Shown here: one piece after another, positions 1 through 12,610 of the stretch
Layout of the letters: the number at the start of each line of letters is the position of its first letter
Numbering within the stretch: position 1 is the stretch's first letter
Origin: Epiperipatus broadwayi
Taxonomy: Eukaryota > Onychophora > Udeonychophora > Euonychophora > Peripatidae
DNA: 64,000 bases
Direction: 5' to 3'
Assembly (NCBI GenBank): GCA_028023455.1
Contig: JAQFVV010006197.1
Coordinates: 15,249,254 to 15,313,253, forward strand
Position numbers and translations under genes: made by a program
Notes under the pieces: generated by a model
Seen by the model: only the letters and a program-made list of their open reading frames with translations
Databases searched by the model: none
What the model was told of the DNA's origin: nothing

Positions 1-730
1 GAAGAGATATAGTTCTGTTCTGAAGTTGCGAGAAGGCAGTTCATTTTTGTTTTTCAAAGGCAAATATTATTAGGAGCCTAAGTCTAAGTTTATTGTTAAG
101 CTAATGCTGTTAATGGAACCACGCAAAGTCTTGCAACCTTTTGAGCAAGCATGCTGATTCTGATTCACCCTAATCTGTGGCATTTACTCCAATTAAAAAT
201 TCATTCGGTCATTCTGAACCAACGGACATTAATTCATGCAGTCATTCAAATAACCATTCAAGCAGTTAACCAGTGAGTAGTCACCTATTTGAACATCGGA
301 CAATTAAGTGGTGTAGAGTAACGTCAGTTATCTAGCCAACTATTGGAAAGCTAAATGATGGGCAGATGATTATTCCACCATATACTCAGTTAATGCCGAT
401 GGAAGTTTAATTGCAACCCGTCATTGAAGCCAGTGATTAACCTACAATTCGTAAAACAAGAAAAGATTGTTTATAGTGCATAATATCCATTGTCCAGCCT
501 AAAAATGCCAATCAAGCACTTTCCTGTATATAGAATGATTATGGGGTAAAGCCTATTTCAGCGTGTCCGTTCAGCTCCGCTCCTGCCATCCCAAAAGAAT
601 GTAAACGCCGAGATTCAAACACCAAAGTGATGATGATGAATTCTATGAACTTGTGCCACAGTCAAGTACAGCCCTTGTCGTAGATGAACAGATATATAGC
701 CCACTCAAATCCCATAGAGGGGTAAAGCTT
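1..730. other. higher-GC tract with broken reading frames, origin unknown
   Basis: This stretch is clearly less AT-rich than what follows at 740. On the plus strand short open pieces appear in one frame, for example a piece near 640-720 reading SDDDEFYELVPQSS, but stops interrupt every frame. I recognise no domain. It could be a decayed transposable element or the end of an exon or UTR reaching in from the left. No splice sites or TSDs could be assigned. Confidence 0.3.
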
Positions 731-1629
731 ATAGACTTTATCGGGTACACTATTTTTTTTTGTATTTATTTTTAAATTTAATACACATTTCGTAAATATA
801 TGTCTTATGTACATACGTACACAAACACAGCCTTCATGTAACATTAATTTTTCCTTGTTTGCTTAATGCACGTGTGTTTATAATCCACAGATCACTATCT
901 CTCATGTATTAGTTACTTAATCCATTTTTTTTTATTAAGAAAGAAATTTTCCTTTATTTAGTGTAATGAGTGCTTTGTCAAGTATTTCTTTATGATTATA
1001 ATTTTGTTTTATTAAAATGATTTAGGTAGTGTGTAATATTCGTTTTGTATATTTAATCAATCTTTGGATGTTAATTTTTATTATCATATTATAAATGGTA
1101 TGGGATAATGGGCTAATAAAAGATTTACATTATAATTCTAAAGTGACTACTGCCATATATTTTTATTCTCTTTGTCATTTATTTTCTCTAATTATATTAT
1201 TAACTAATTGTGTAAGTTTTCTGATCCCCATTCTTTTAACTGAGAATAGAGTACGCTGAGCTAGCAAATGGGACATCATCTTACCGGGTCGTAAATCTTT
1301 ATTTATCACGAGGATACTGGTTTATTATTTTATAATTATTTATATTCATATATGCCCAATGATATTTGAACTTGCATATCCTTTCAGGAGGAGAATTAAT
1401 TTTTCTTCTGGGAGTGGTGCGAGGGGTTGGTTTAGAGTCATCCCCAAAGATATGTAAGAATCAATCTTTTTATAAGTACCTTTTGTGTCCGTAATAATAT
1501 TATGCTAAAGTATTTAAAAACCTCCTTATTCCGGCATGTCGCCATATTTCCTTTCATGTTCAATTTGTGCGCATGCTTATATTAACGAAGTAAGCGGTTG
1601 ACCGATACAATATATAGTAAAAAAAAAAA
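731..1629. other. AT-rich non-coding sequence
   Basis: No open frame with recognisable content, no exon-like GC patch and no clear repeat ends. The 60-codon minus-strand frame at 662-844 has no domain character and lies in AT-rich sequence. Confidence 0.5.
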
Positions 1630-1817
1630 TTAATTTACAAAATTCAAGTTACTATTATGGTTTACATATATGTTCCAATAGGTTTATTTAAAACCAGTCA
1701 GCACACAGGCATGTGGCTTGATATAAAATGAACCGATTTGAATTAACATTTAATAGTAATGTTTTACATGTCTATCTGACACACATTGGTATTTGTAATA
1801 CAATTGACATATATATA

Positions 1818-2058
1818 TAATTAAAATTACCCCAAATCCAAAATTCAACTAGACCAGCATAAAAATAATATTAAAACACAACCAAAGGTTTCACTGCTAC
1901 AAGCAGACTTCTCAAGTGTAAAGAACTACAAAAGCTATACAATATATATAATATTAACCATTATCCACAAATCCATTCACTTCCCATCCACCCTTAATAT
2001 TAAAAGAACTCTTAAATAAGTTAATTGCTTCAGAATAATAAATTTTCAATAATAAAGA
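1818..2058 (-). mobile_element. 5'-truncated Penelope-like element (3' end only)
   Basis: Read on the minus strand, this begins with about 35 open codons (including SLLLKIYYSEAINLFKSS) ending in a stop, followed by a 3' untranslated region. The same codons and UTR occur at the 3' end of the longer PLE at 10214-11560, so this is a severely 5'-truncated copy of that family. It sits inside the left arm of the 1.6-4.1 kb inverted repeat and is absent from the right arm, which fixes both insertion edges to within a few bases. The UTR contains a stem-loop (CTGCTTGTAGCAG) followed directly by GAAAC, like the stem II plus GAAAC part of a hammerhead, but the CTGANGA box is not intact. Confidence 0.7.
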
Positions 2059-2455
2059 CGTGGTGTGGTATAATAATTTCTGAACATCTTTTAATTATTA
2101 TATAAAATACAATGATTACAATTTACCTATATGTTTGTTTAATTCAATTTATTAGATTGTTTTTCAATACATCTAAATGGGTTCATTTACAACACGTATA
2201 ATCTGCCCACATATGTGCAGTACAACAATTAATTATATAAATGAATTCATTATCTATCATATTTGATAATAGCAAAAATTCATTAATTGGCAATTCTCTA
2301 TCTAAGTAAAAACATGTATATTACACTCTGATAAAAATTTTAAAGTCGCTTTCAACAGTATTGAAGTTCTTTGTATTCTTTTATTCAAGATAATTAAATT
2401 TAGTGTTTTTACCACCTCACCAAGTCTATATAAGATTGGATGGAAAAGATTAGTT

Positions 2456-2640
2456 CAGTCTGGATAGTAGTTTTTGAAAAGTTTGGCTTGTAGTTTTTGT
2501 AAGAGCTGGCCAGAAGTGTCTGGTTAATATTATTTTGAAAAGCAGGTGGACAAATTGGCCAGCTGCAATATCTGGATAGTAGTTTTTGAAAAGAACAGAT
2601 TGGCTTATAGTTTTGTAAGAGCTGGCCAGAAGAGTCTGTT
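2456..2640. repeat. tandem duplication, period about 113 bp
   Basis: A block starting TCTGGATAGTAGTTTTTGAA at about 2458 recurs at about 2571, and both copies continue into a GAGCTGGCCAGAAG block. The copies differ by small indels. The duplication lies in the spacer of the large inverted repeat. No coding content is seen. Confidence 0.65.
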
Positions 2641-4062
2641 TTTTAATTGGCTAATAGCTAGCTGCAAAGTTGACTAAAATATTTTATGAAATAATAGTTT
2701 TCTGTAATAGAGAGCTAGCTACCAGAATTACAAAGAAAACTACCATGAGGATGTAAGAATGCAAGAAAGCAGCTGCTCTATAGTTAACTAGTAGTTTGAA
2801 CTCCTGTGGAGGAAAATGGTCAAGATTCTTTGTAATTCATAGTTACAAATGTGTTCTGAGAAAACAGTAACTTTCCTAGACCAATCCTAGCCAGAAGGAA
2901 ACTGATCAATGCCAACAACCATAACTGAATTATATTTTTGCCTGATGATTACAATTGCCTGGATTATGTCTATTTTGATGATGGACCAAAAGCCAGCATG
3001 CCCAAGAGAAACTCCAGCTGAATGAAGAAATAGTTATACATATGCTGCTGTGTCTATATGCAGAAAAGCACAGATAAATGTATATACATAATGGTAAGTA
3101 GCAATATGTATAACATAAACAAAATTTTAAATATTTTTTTTTTAATAATTCATTAAAAATGACATTCTAAAAGTGAGATATATAATCTTTAAAGATTACT
3201 TTAAATCATTTATTGAGAGGGCAGAAAGACATTTTGAAATTTATATTTTTTAATTCTAAAAACGATTTTATTTTTCATTTATTAAAAAAAAATCATTAAC
3301 AGACATTCTAAAAGTGAAACAAACATAGATAATTTTGCATGAATTAAAATAAACTTGCAAGAGTATAATTTTTTTTTAAATGTTTACCTAATTAATCTTG
3401 AGGGTGACCTATCAGGAAAGAAACTTTCATAAACTGACAAAAAAAAATTGATTTTATTTCTTTCTGTTTCAAAAAAGAAGAAAAAAAGCTGTAATAAAAT
3501 TTGATAAACTGATTTTTTAAATTTTATTATTGACACACTCGTATAAATGTGAATTTTATGTATATTCAAAATAGAATTAGTTATTATAAAGATTAATGAA
3601 TTTTTGCTATTATCAAATATGATAGAAAATGAATACATTTATATCATTAATCAATTGTTGTACCACACATATGTGCGCAGATTATATATGTGTTGTAAAT
3701 GAACCCATTAAGAAGTATTGAAAACCACAATGTAATAAATCGAATTAAACAACAAATATAGGTAAATTTTAATCATTTATTGTATTTTATATAACGATTC
3801 AAAGATGTTCAGAAATTATTAACCCACACCACATGTCTGTGTGTATATATATATATGTTAATTGTATTGCAAATACCAATGTGTGTCAGATAGACACTTA
3901 TACATAAAACTTTATTCATTTTTTTTATTATTAAATGTCTATTCAAACCTGTTCATTTTATATCAAGCCACATGCCTGTGCTGACTGGGTTTTAAATAAA
4001 TCTATTGGAACATATATGTAAACCATAATAGTAACTTGAATTTTGTATAGTAATTTTGTAAA

Positions 4063-5919
4063 TCACAAATGTGATAATTTTTTATATTATGTTAATCAAA
4101 ATCAGAAGGTTTTAATATGTATAATCATATTTTATAGACTTAATATCATTTTTTATAGTTATTAATAAACTTGAATTCAATTGTAAAATTGTATTAAATC
4201 ATCATTTCTTGTTCACATAACAGTAATGAGTTTGTGTTCTTCAGAGCTAGATTTGAGTATAACAGCTGATATATAAATGGGGATATATTATAGTGCTTAA
4301 GGGCATCCAGATGACATGATGATTGATATATCCTGGAATGGCACTAAGATTATAATCTTTAAAGCCCATGCACTACATTTTATTTTAGTCTTAGAAATGA
4401 AGTTTATAGTTGGCCAGAGCATTGATGATGATCAGCATGTTTAATGTCCCAGCATTATTGTTTAGATTTTTTTTCTAATTATGTATTCTGATGGATTAGC
4501 ACTGAAGTGGTGCAACCAAGTAATGTTTAAATAATTGCCCAAGCTAGAAAAGACTAAATAGTTGGGCCTGGTCACAGAAGACCCATTTCCAATCCAGTCA
4601 CAGGATTGACTGTTGATTTATATTTTGTATTGTTCAAATAGCCACAAGATGGACTGTTGATTTTAATCTGATTTATTGTATTGATGTATTGTTGATTTTT
4701 CATGATGATGAATGATTATTATGACTATTACTTATAACTTATTTTTACTTTGATAATGCTGGTTGATGGATGGATAATTATACTTTTAGTTGCTCTAAGA
4801 AGTTAACTATCTCTTCTGATCTAACTGTTAAGTGTACTGATCTTTGTGAGATTTCATGATCTCATAACAACTTTTAATATATAACATTTCTTATATATTT
4901 TGAATGTTAAACATCTTGAACTTGGGAATGATGATGATTTGCCATCACCCCAGGTTCAACTATCCTCAATCCCATTACAGTATGTATAATCGTATTAGAA
5001 TGCTTCTTATCGGGAATTAGTTGCAAGACTTCATAATTCATGCTGTGGATTTCCCTTGAAGATACACACTGTTTTTTTCTCTTCTTATGATAAAGTCAAA
5101 ATATTACATATAATTTTCCTTGACTGAATTGAACTTTTCTTCTTCTTGATTACAGTTTTATTTAAGGAAAGTTGCTGCACAGATATTTGTTGGTTCATCG
5201 TCATATTTTTCCAGTTGTATTAAAAATTGAAACTTCTTTGGAATAGCTTATTCAAGTTATCAAATATTTGATTCAAAATAAACGATACACAGAGGGTGGC
5301 TTTTTTTTTTATTTCTTAGCCACTAAACATAATATTTAGCTTCAAATAGTAGTAGCAGAGAAAAAGAAAAAAGTTTAATATTTACATATGTTGTAAGTGA
5401 CCTCAAGTTTTTCAACCATTAAACACTTTAACTGCATTTTTAATTAAAAGAAAATATTTTATCTATAATTATTTACTTAATTATATTTATAACTTGGAAA
5501 AAAAGCTACTTCAGATCAATGTAACTATGACTTATTTTCTTACTCTATTATCTCATGAAAAAAAGACAAAAATGCAACTTCAAAATAAAATCTTTATCTC
5601 TTTTTTTATCTCATTTTTAAAAAAAATTAAACCAAAATGTATATGCTTTAATTAAACCTTAGCTTTTTTATTTTTAAAATGTATTTTTTTTAATTAATCT
5701 ACTTTAATTAATTTTACTGTGTTATTTTGAAATAATGTAAGCATTTAAACATAACTTTCCACCATACATTCTTCATATATAACTTTAAATACTTATTTTT
5801 TTAAATTCTAAATCTTTTGGTTTTTAATAACAAAAAAGTAGTACATTATTTTATTCTATATTATAAAATACCATTATTCATTTTTTAAAAAAAACTTAAA
5901 TCCATATTTTAATAATAAC
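4063..5919. other. non-coding; slightly GC-richer patch at 4.24-4.99 kb
   Basis: Nothing coding is recognised. 4240-4990 is less AT-rich and contains several GATGAT runs, which often mark the ends of retroelements, but no ORF, TSD or terminal repeat could be assigned. 5000-5919 is AT-rich with many A and T homopolymers. Confidence 0.4.
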
Positions 5920-6730
5920 TAACCTATTACATTAGGTACTTATGTATAATTCCTTAAAATCTCTTCATCAAGCGTTTTTTGGTTAATTATCCATTTTCAG
6001 GCACATCGAAATATTTGTTTGCTTTTTTTCTCTCAAAATTATTTTATCGAACATGTTAATTGTTCATTTAAAAAAAATATTAAAAAATCAAATATAAATT
6101 CATGTCAACTTTAAAAAAGAATATTTTTTTTATAAATGCCACTCACAACATTTAATGAATTATTTTTTTATATATATTATAATGTACGAATTGTTAACAC
6201 ATTGCAAATATTGTCACAATTTTTTATGTTTACCGTACCATTTGTTCAAGATGTTAGTTATTTTTCCTAACTTTTCGCAAATTAAAATTTGGAATCTATC
6301 ACTGGCAAAAGATGTAGCGAAGAATTTTCAAAATTGCAGAATAGTGCCTATGCAAAAAGTATGCACTAATGGGAATAATATAAAACTTTATGTGCAAATG
6401 GAGATAATGGCAGTGTAATCTCAAAATGTGTTTGAAGCAAGTATTCTTTCATGTTTTTTTTATTTTGTTTATTACAGTTATATAAAATTTTATTTCATTA
6501 CAAACTGTTGTAGTTTTGTGTAATTTACTGTGTTTTACAATCATATTTTTAAAAAATTGTATTTAAAAAAAAAAAAAATTCAACTAAATATTTAATACAA
6601 TAATCATCTTTAACCAGCCATATTATTTAAAAGATAATGCCCCTGAAAATGGATAATTAAGCAAAAAACACCCTGCAAAGAGAACAAAGGAATTATATGT
6701 AAGTACCCATTATTATTATTTTTAAATATT
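5920..6730. mobile_element. element with about 90 bp terminal inverted repeats
   Basis: The left end (about 5925-6020, containing TTAATTATCCATTTTCAGG) is repeated in inverted orientation at about 6640-6725 (CCTGAAAATGGATAATTAA). The flanking text also matches in inverted form (a GTACTTA...ATAATTCC block at the left end). The internal 600 bp includes an 87-codon plus-strand frame (6155-6418) with no recognisable domain. The size and structure fit a non-autonomous DNA transposon or MITE. No TSD could be defined. Confidence 0.6.
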
Positions 6731-6988
6731 TATTATAAAATATTATTAATTTACACCAGGGATGGGAAAATGGTTAATCGCAATCAATCGGTTGATCACG
6801 CACAGCGTGACAGTCAATCGCAGACGTTTCTGCCATCAGATTACTGTTGCTGAATTCTGAATCTTTTTATTTTTACATTTATATTAATAATTCTGTGAGT
6901 TGACTTAATGGTTAGACACCTCTCTTTCTGTATGCATGTGTACTTCTTGCCAAAAGAAAAATATCCATTGTTGAGGTAGGTAGCATGA

Positions 6989-7189
6989 AGGATTTTTGCA
7001 TTTTTTAGATTTACTTATTTATGTGAATCAGCATTCTCTCAAATGAAATTAATTAAATCTCAGTTTAAAAATTCTCTTACGAATGATCACTTGATGGCTT
7101 CCATTCAGCCATGCATCAGCAATTATAAACCAAATTATACGAATCTTTGTGAAGAAATGAAATGCCATATTTCTTCATTGAAAAAATAA
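6989..7189 (+). pseudogene. hAT transposase C-terminal fragment (GTF2IRD2/ZBED-like)
   Basis: An open frame of 66 codons with no ATG start reads through TYLCESAFSQMKLIKSQF and LTNDHL to a stop at 7187-7189. This is the C-terminal dimerisation (hATC) region of hAT transposases of the group that gave rise to GTF2IRD2 and ZBED genes: the CESAFSxMKxIKS block followed by LTxxHL is characteristic. Nothing upstream continues the frame, so this is a truncated relic. A hAT-terminus-like string (CAGGGATGGG) lies at about 6763 and a possible opposite end (GCCCACCC) at about 7530, but no convincing TSD was found. The N-terminal BED part of a related transposase is at 25.9-26.3 kb in a separate relic. Confidence 0.75.
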
Positions 7190-10100
7190 TTATATTATGT
7201 TGAATTATAATAAAATAATCAATAATAATTAATAAATAATTTAATCAGGTAATTTTTCTGTTGCTTTACTCATTAATTAATTATTACCTCAGCTAAGATT
7301 CTCCTATCAATAAAAATGGTATCAATAAAAAGGTAGTTTTTTAGTTTACAGCAATTCACACTCTGATGGAATTCTTCCAACCAATCTTTAAAAAGCTTAT
7401 TTCTGTCAATGTAGCAAAAAATATATAATAAATAATTAATAATAATCAATATATTTATTTCTTTATTACCTAAAAAGTCAATAGCCAATAGATAATAAAT
7501 ATAAAAGTTGATCATGCTACTTTTAAGTTTGCCCACCCATTTTATATCCTAAAATATTTCAATGCTAACTTTTGTCATTCAGTCTCATAAAAACTGTTAA
7601 CCAGCTATCTACCATTCCAATTTAAAAAAACAACCAAGCTAATAATAATCATATAACTATACAAAGAATTTATAGGCACATAAAGGTAGTCAATGAATGC
7701 ATACACATTATATTATAGAAAGTATTCTACACAAATAATGAAGTATATTAAAATTCAACAGCAGATAAGTGAAATAGGATGACATTTTAAATATTTGTTC
7801 AATGTCATGTATCAAATTCATGAAGCGTATTTTTCAATGAAAAAAATATTATTTGTTCAGTCATTAAATCATAATAACATTGGCATTTCATAAATGGTAG
7901 TGGTGCTGTCACTATTTTGGCATTTGCCTGGCTTCAGCTGGCATGTTTGGTGGCTCCCAATAGGGTACCCAGGACCACTGGCACCAAATAAGCTAGATTG
8001 ACTACTGTTTCTATACTTCAAAATAAAGGTTGCCAGACAACTGCAGAAATAGCCACAAACACTAATAAGTAAAAATTCAGATGAATCACATACTCAGCAA
8101 AGTTTACTAAAAAAACATTTATATTAAATCTTTAAAAAAATTTGTTAAAGCAACCAATTAAAAAAATATTACAAATATTATATTTAATAAAAAAATATTA
8201 CAAAAACAATGGGCTAAAAGACTGGGGTTTTTGTAATAATAAATGTTAACTATTATTGAAGGTAAAAAAAAACTATTATAAAATTTATTTTTTTTTATTT
8301 AGAGGGCAATCCAAGTAAATATAAAGTGCCATAATTCTGTTAAATATAATAGGTATATTAAAAATTAATTTAGCTTTATTAAAATGCTTTCATGATGTCA
8401 ATCCCCTAATATAGTACAGATAAATGACATATTCAGCAATGTTTAGCAAAAAAAAACAACAACATATATTTACATTAAATTTTAAAAAAAATTTTTGTTA
8501 AAGCAATCAATTTAAATTTTTTTTTTTTATAAATATTAGCTTTAATATACATAATTTTTATTATGATGAATTTAATGTAAAGGAAGTAACAATGTCAAAT
8601 TAAACATATCAAAATAACGGCCTTTCAAAAGGCCAAGTACATCTGGTGTTTATATAAAAGGTCACAATTGTTTTTTAAGTTTTCACAAAAAATCTAAATT
8701 TTTTTTGTTTCTAGTGAAGATTGGTTAAATCATTCTTAAATTTTGTTTCCTATTAATATAAATAAAGTGCAGTACATCAGATAAAACTGTGAAATTAAAA
8801 AAATGTGATCATTAAAAATTCCGTTAAAAAAATCTGATTATTAAAAATTCCAATTTGACTCATTAATTCAAACAACTTCACTTTTAAAATGAAGATCTCT
8901 CAGTTCATTACTGCAACCTTTCTTATTTCTTCCATCTACTTCACAAGTGATTTAGTTTATAACTTCAGATATGTTTTGTTGCATATGTTCAAGTAAATTC
9001 AATTTTTTATTTTTTTTTCAATAAAGAAAGTGATACTTGTTTATCTTACATATATATTTTCATTTAGATACTTCCTTCTTAATCCAAACTATGTATTTTC
9101 TCATTTTATAGAATGTCTTAAAATCTGTTATTCTTCTACTAAATGAGACAGTGATCCTAAATAAACACTGGCAGAAAATATTTATTAAAAACTTTTTTTT
9201 AAAATGAAATACACTATCCAAATTTGATTCTTTTTTAATAAAAAAAAAAGGGGGAATTTGTCTTGGTCAGAAAAAGATACTCTTAATGCTTACTGAGATC
9301 TCAAATGATCATAGCAGAAACCAAAAAAAAAACATGAAGTTGTCTATCTTTAGTCTCAGATAGAGATTGTTTAAATTTTTGTAAAGGCAAAATAAAGGTA
9401 TATATTTGATTGTGTATATGAATATTTACTTCTTTTAATTATTTAGTAAGGGAACTAAAATTAAAAATAATAATAGTATAAAAACTCAAATGTTCATTTG
9501 CCTTATATTGTAATCATGATTAAAAAGCAAAATAATTTTATATATGATTACATAATTTTATTTTTGTCTTCTAATTTATAATAAAAATTTCCCCCCATGT
9601 TGAAAATTCCCAAATAAAATAAAAAGAGTACTATATGCCATTTATGATGCTTAAATATCTGATGATTTCCTTAACAACAAACCAATTGATTGTATAAAAT
9701 ATAAGTAGAATATGACAATGAAAAAAAGCTTTTAGAAATAATAGAAAATTTTTCAAGTGTATATTTATTTATTCATCATAAAACTTTAAAATGGAGAGAC
9801 TGCTTAAACATAACAATATCTTCTGTTGTCTGATTATTTTTATCACATAAGTGCTCTTCATTGTATCAAATTAAATAATTGTGAACATCATTCTTTAACA
9901 ACCTCTAATACTTATATAAAGCATAATTTTTGTGATAGATGTGATTCTCATCTAATTATTAACTCATAATGAAATGGTTTATTGCTTATCTTTATACTTA
10001 CTATCAAATGTATTAAACTTTTATTCTAGGCTACCATATATATATATATATAAAATGAAGGAATAAGATTATAGCATTCATGTTCATATATAATTATTGG

Positions 10101-10213
10101 CAGCAATAATAATAAATATAAATATACCTAAGTTGATTGTTCCATTTATTCAGTTCAAGCATGTTGATACATTCCTGTGGTTTGAATCTATTTACTTAAT
10201 GAGTATTTAAATT
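7190..10213. other. AT-rich non-coding sequence
   Basis: No recognisable coding sequence. 7900-8050 is a small GC-richer patch without a convincing exon frame on either strand. The 87-codon minus-strand frame at 7273-7536 has no domain character. A dispersed duplication lies at 8.08-8.52 kb, listed separately. A short (TA)n run is at about 10038. Confidence 0.5.
8079..8515. repeat. direct repeat, two diverged copies of about 90 bp
   Basis: 8079-8165 and 8418-8515 share the same order of words (AGAT-AATCACATACTCAGCAA / AGATAAATGACATATTCAGCAA, then TTTACTAAA-type text, ACATTTATATTAAAT, TTGTTAAAGCAA). The copies are diverged and about 340 bp apart. Their origin is unknown. Confidence 0.5.
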
Positions 10214-10359
10214 AATTTTAATAAAATTACACCAAATTCACAATTAAACTAGACTAGCCAAGAAAATAAACTCTAAAACACTACCAATGGTTTCACTGCT
10301 ATGAGCAGACTTGCCATGAGTAAAGAACTACAAAATAACAATTACCCACAACCATTCTT

Positions 10360-10790
10360 AATCTTAAAAGAACTTTTAAATAAGTTAACTGCTTCAGAAT
10401 CATAAATTTTTAATAATAAAGATTCTTTAATTCTTCTTTTCATTTCTCTCAAAGAAGACAACCATAGCTTCATCAAAATTAATAATGTGGACTGTATCTT
10501 TTATATGGATATACAAGGCAAAACTAAGGTATTTATTTCTAACCCTACTTTTATGTACATTTATTCTTTCATTTAAACTCAAACTACTCTGACCTATATA
10601 TACCATCTTACAAAAGCAAGGAATAATACAAACTACTCCAGAAATAGATCCTACTTTTATGTATCTTTATTCTTTCATTTAAACTCAAACTACTCTGACT
10701 TATATATATCTTCTTACAAAAGCAAGGAATAATATAAACTACTCCAGGAATAGTCTTCCATCAAAAATTTCTTTTGTATTGTTTAACAAG
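10360..10790 (-). pseudogene. PLE GIY-YIG endonuclease with internal duplication
   Basis: On the minus strand, VVYIIPC followed by CFCKMVYIGQSSLSLNERI and NVHKSRVRNKYLSFA reproduces the PLE endonuclease pattern: VYxIxC, YIGxT, an Arg, a His, then FDEA and a C-terminal RRIKES block in another frame. The segment carrying the YIG box is present twice in tandem (about 10545-10645 and 10650-10750); the upstream copy reads YISQ instead of YIGQ. A frameshift near 10440 separates the body from the C-terminal RRIKESLLLKIYDSEAV block. The YIG glycine region and the Arg and His positions are visible in the downstream copy. It is not functional as it stands. Confidence 0.75.
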
Positions 10791-11003
10791 TAATATCCCT
10801 TTTCCAAGCAATTTTCTTATTTCCAAACAAATTACTATTTTTACATACAATTTTATAAGAAAACAATTTGAATGGCAAAGAAATCAAATCATATTTTTCT
10901 TTATCCTTTACATCATTACAAACATTATTTCTATTCAATAAAATACTTTGGACAAATTATCAGAACAGCCAACACTCAAATAATCTTTATAAAATTGATC
11001 TTT

Positions 11004-11560
11004 TTAAAACAAAGATACTCCACTGGAATTATTTAATCTCTTATTTCTATGACAATAATTTCTTAAAGCAGCCACTTTATGAGATACAGAGTGATAGCTA
11101 TCATGTTTAATTATAAACCTTAACTCTTTAACATAATGACTACATACCAAACAATTATTCTTTACATTTCTAATCATCAAAAGAACTAAAAATTTTAGCT
11201 TAAACTCTAACCCCCCTACTTCTACTACATATCTTATAGTAGTATCAAAACAATTAAACTCATTTACCAACTCTTCCAATTTATCATTCTCAGTTACAAA
11301 CAAACAATCATCCACATATCTAACAAATAACTTTAAGTATAAACAGTCCTTTTTAATAATAATTTCCTCTTCCAAATAATTAATACAAACAGAACAAATT
11401 AAGAGAGAAATAATATCACCTATTATCCATCCTTGCCATTATTAGTAAAATACTTAGAATCCTCCAATAATAAAAGCAAATCTTTAATAATTTTATTCTT
11501 TGACAAAGATCCATGTTTTACCAACATAGACACTGCTTAATCTATTAATAGATTGAGAAT
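11004..11560 (-). pseudogene. PLE reverse transcriptase, palm C-terminal half
   Basis: The 123-codon frame at 11004-11375 contains LFVRYVDDCLFV, the RT motif C with the two catalytic aspartates, then a FNCFDTTIRYVVE stretch typical of the PLE thumb, and SYHSVSHKVAALRNYCHR, the conserved post-thumb block. Just upstream (11376-11560) another frame gives HGSLSKNKIIKDLLLLLEDS and then GDIISLLICSVCINYLEEE, the PLE equivalent of the PLSPxLAxxFLxxLE motif. A frameshift or small deletion near 11430-11450 separates the two. The palm N-terminal half (motif A) is absent. It is part of the element at 10214-11560. Confidence 0.8.
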
Positions 11561-12598
11561 ATGTTTGTGAACTGCTGCCTATCTGAAATCTGCTCGCCAA
11601 TTGTATCTGTGCACCAATGTTCCTGCAATAATCTATGTATTCAGCTTGCTGACCAGCTGTGCCTTTTTTAAAAAAATAAGAAGCTATCTAGTCAATTATG
11701 TCACCCTTAGTCATATGCTATTCTGAAAAACTAACATGTCTCCATCATAAATTAATTATTAATACCCAAGAAAAGGGCCATCTAGGACCAAGTGAATGTG
11801 AATTGTACCATGAAAGATACATGTCATCATATCAATATGCTGCTCTTTATATCTTGCTGTATTTAAATCCTTTGCGAAGGTAATTGTAGAAATATTAAAC
11901 ACAAGCCATGTAATCATTCATATATATTTGGTGTTCCCCATTTATTTTTATCCCTTTTTTGTTGTTAGTGCTATGTTTTACTTTAATAATATATAACGTA
12001 TTATACCTATATGTTAAACTAACTTGTATTTGTTAAGAATAAACAACAGTAAATTGCTATATGCAGTCATTTTCAAGTTGTACATATGTGCTAGATTTAC
12101 ATATTGAGAAATCAGGTTACAAAGGGCTATGAGATAAACATATTTTTTTCATTATTCCTAAAATCATCTTTTCCTCTCAAGAAAGCTAAATAATCAAAAG
12201 TGCAGAGATGCTTCAATTCTATTTCCTCATCTGGCTCAAAGATTTTGCTTTTTTCCTTATAATATGATTATTCAGATGTTTCAATTAGGCTATTAACAAA
12301 TATAAAATAACTTGAACTAGTTTTAAAAACAATAATTTATATATTTAAAAAAAAAAACAAATATATATATGTCATTCAATTTATTTTAGCCTTGATAAGT
12401 TAAGATCCATTTTAAGTAAATGCACAATTATAATTATATATCTCAATCACAGACCTCTTGAGCTATCGTATAATGTATTTCTTAGTATGTGTGAATACAA
12501 ACTTTAGGGAGGACCATCAATTAAGCAAGGATTATTAGAATCTTTTATCATTTAGGAATATATATATTCAATGAATCGATTAGGCCTTAATGCATCAG
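11561..12598. other. non-coding sequence
   Basis: No recognisable ORF. 11560-11900 is a little GC-richer; the 61-codon frame at 11698-11883 has no domain. The rest is AT-rich. Confidence 0.45.
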
Positions 12599-12610
12599 GT
12601 AAAATGATAT

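Larger units (their letters stand above)
1630..4062. repeat. large inverted repeat (foldback), arms about 430-470 bp
   Basis: The left arm (1630-1817 plus 2056-2290) is the reverse complement of the right arm (about 3590-4062). For example, the text around 1650-1720 with a GGCATGTGGCTTGATATAAA core reappears inverted at about 3955-3980, and the stretch around 2170-2290 reappears inverted at 3590-3720. The arms are diverged by scattered substitutions and small indels. The left arm is split by a truncated Penelope-like element. The spacer (2291-3589) holds a short tandem duplication and no gene. It is probably an old DNA-type foldback element or an inverted duplication; no transposase is visible. 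Confidence 0.75.
10214..11560 (-). mobile_element. Penelope-like retroelement, 5'-truncated and broken
   Basis: A minus-strand PLE that retains the second half of the RT, the linker, the GIY-YIG endonuclease and the 3' UTR. The 3' end at about 10214 matches the truncated copy at 1818-2058. The 5' part of the RT and everything upstream is missing. Frameshifts near 11390 and beyond, and a partial duplication in the endonuclease, make it inactive. PLEs are retroelements distinct from LINEs and LTR elements; their RT is related to telomerase and their endonuclease is of the GIY-YIG fold. Confidence 0.85.

Noticed and set aside
6155-6418. 87-codon frame inside the 5.9-6.7 kb TIR element as its transposase
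   Set aside because: Too short and without any transposase motif.
6763-7542. Complete hAT element around the 6989-7189 fragment
   Set aside because: Candidate termini are only loosely similar and the flanking 8 bp do not match as a TSD.
10038-10060. Short TA runs as a CRISPR or origin-like repeat
   Set aside because: Plain dinucleotide microsatellite in a eukaryotic sequence; no spacer-repeat pattern anywhere in the window.
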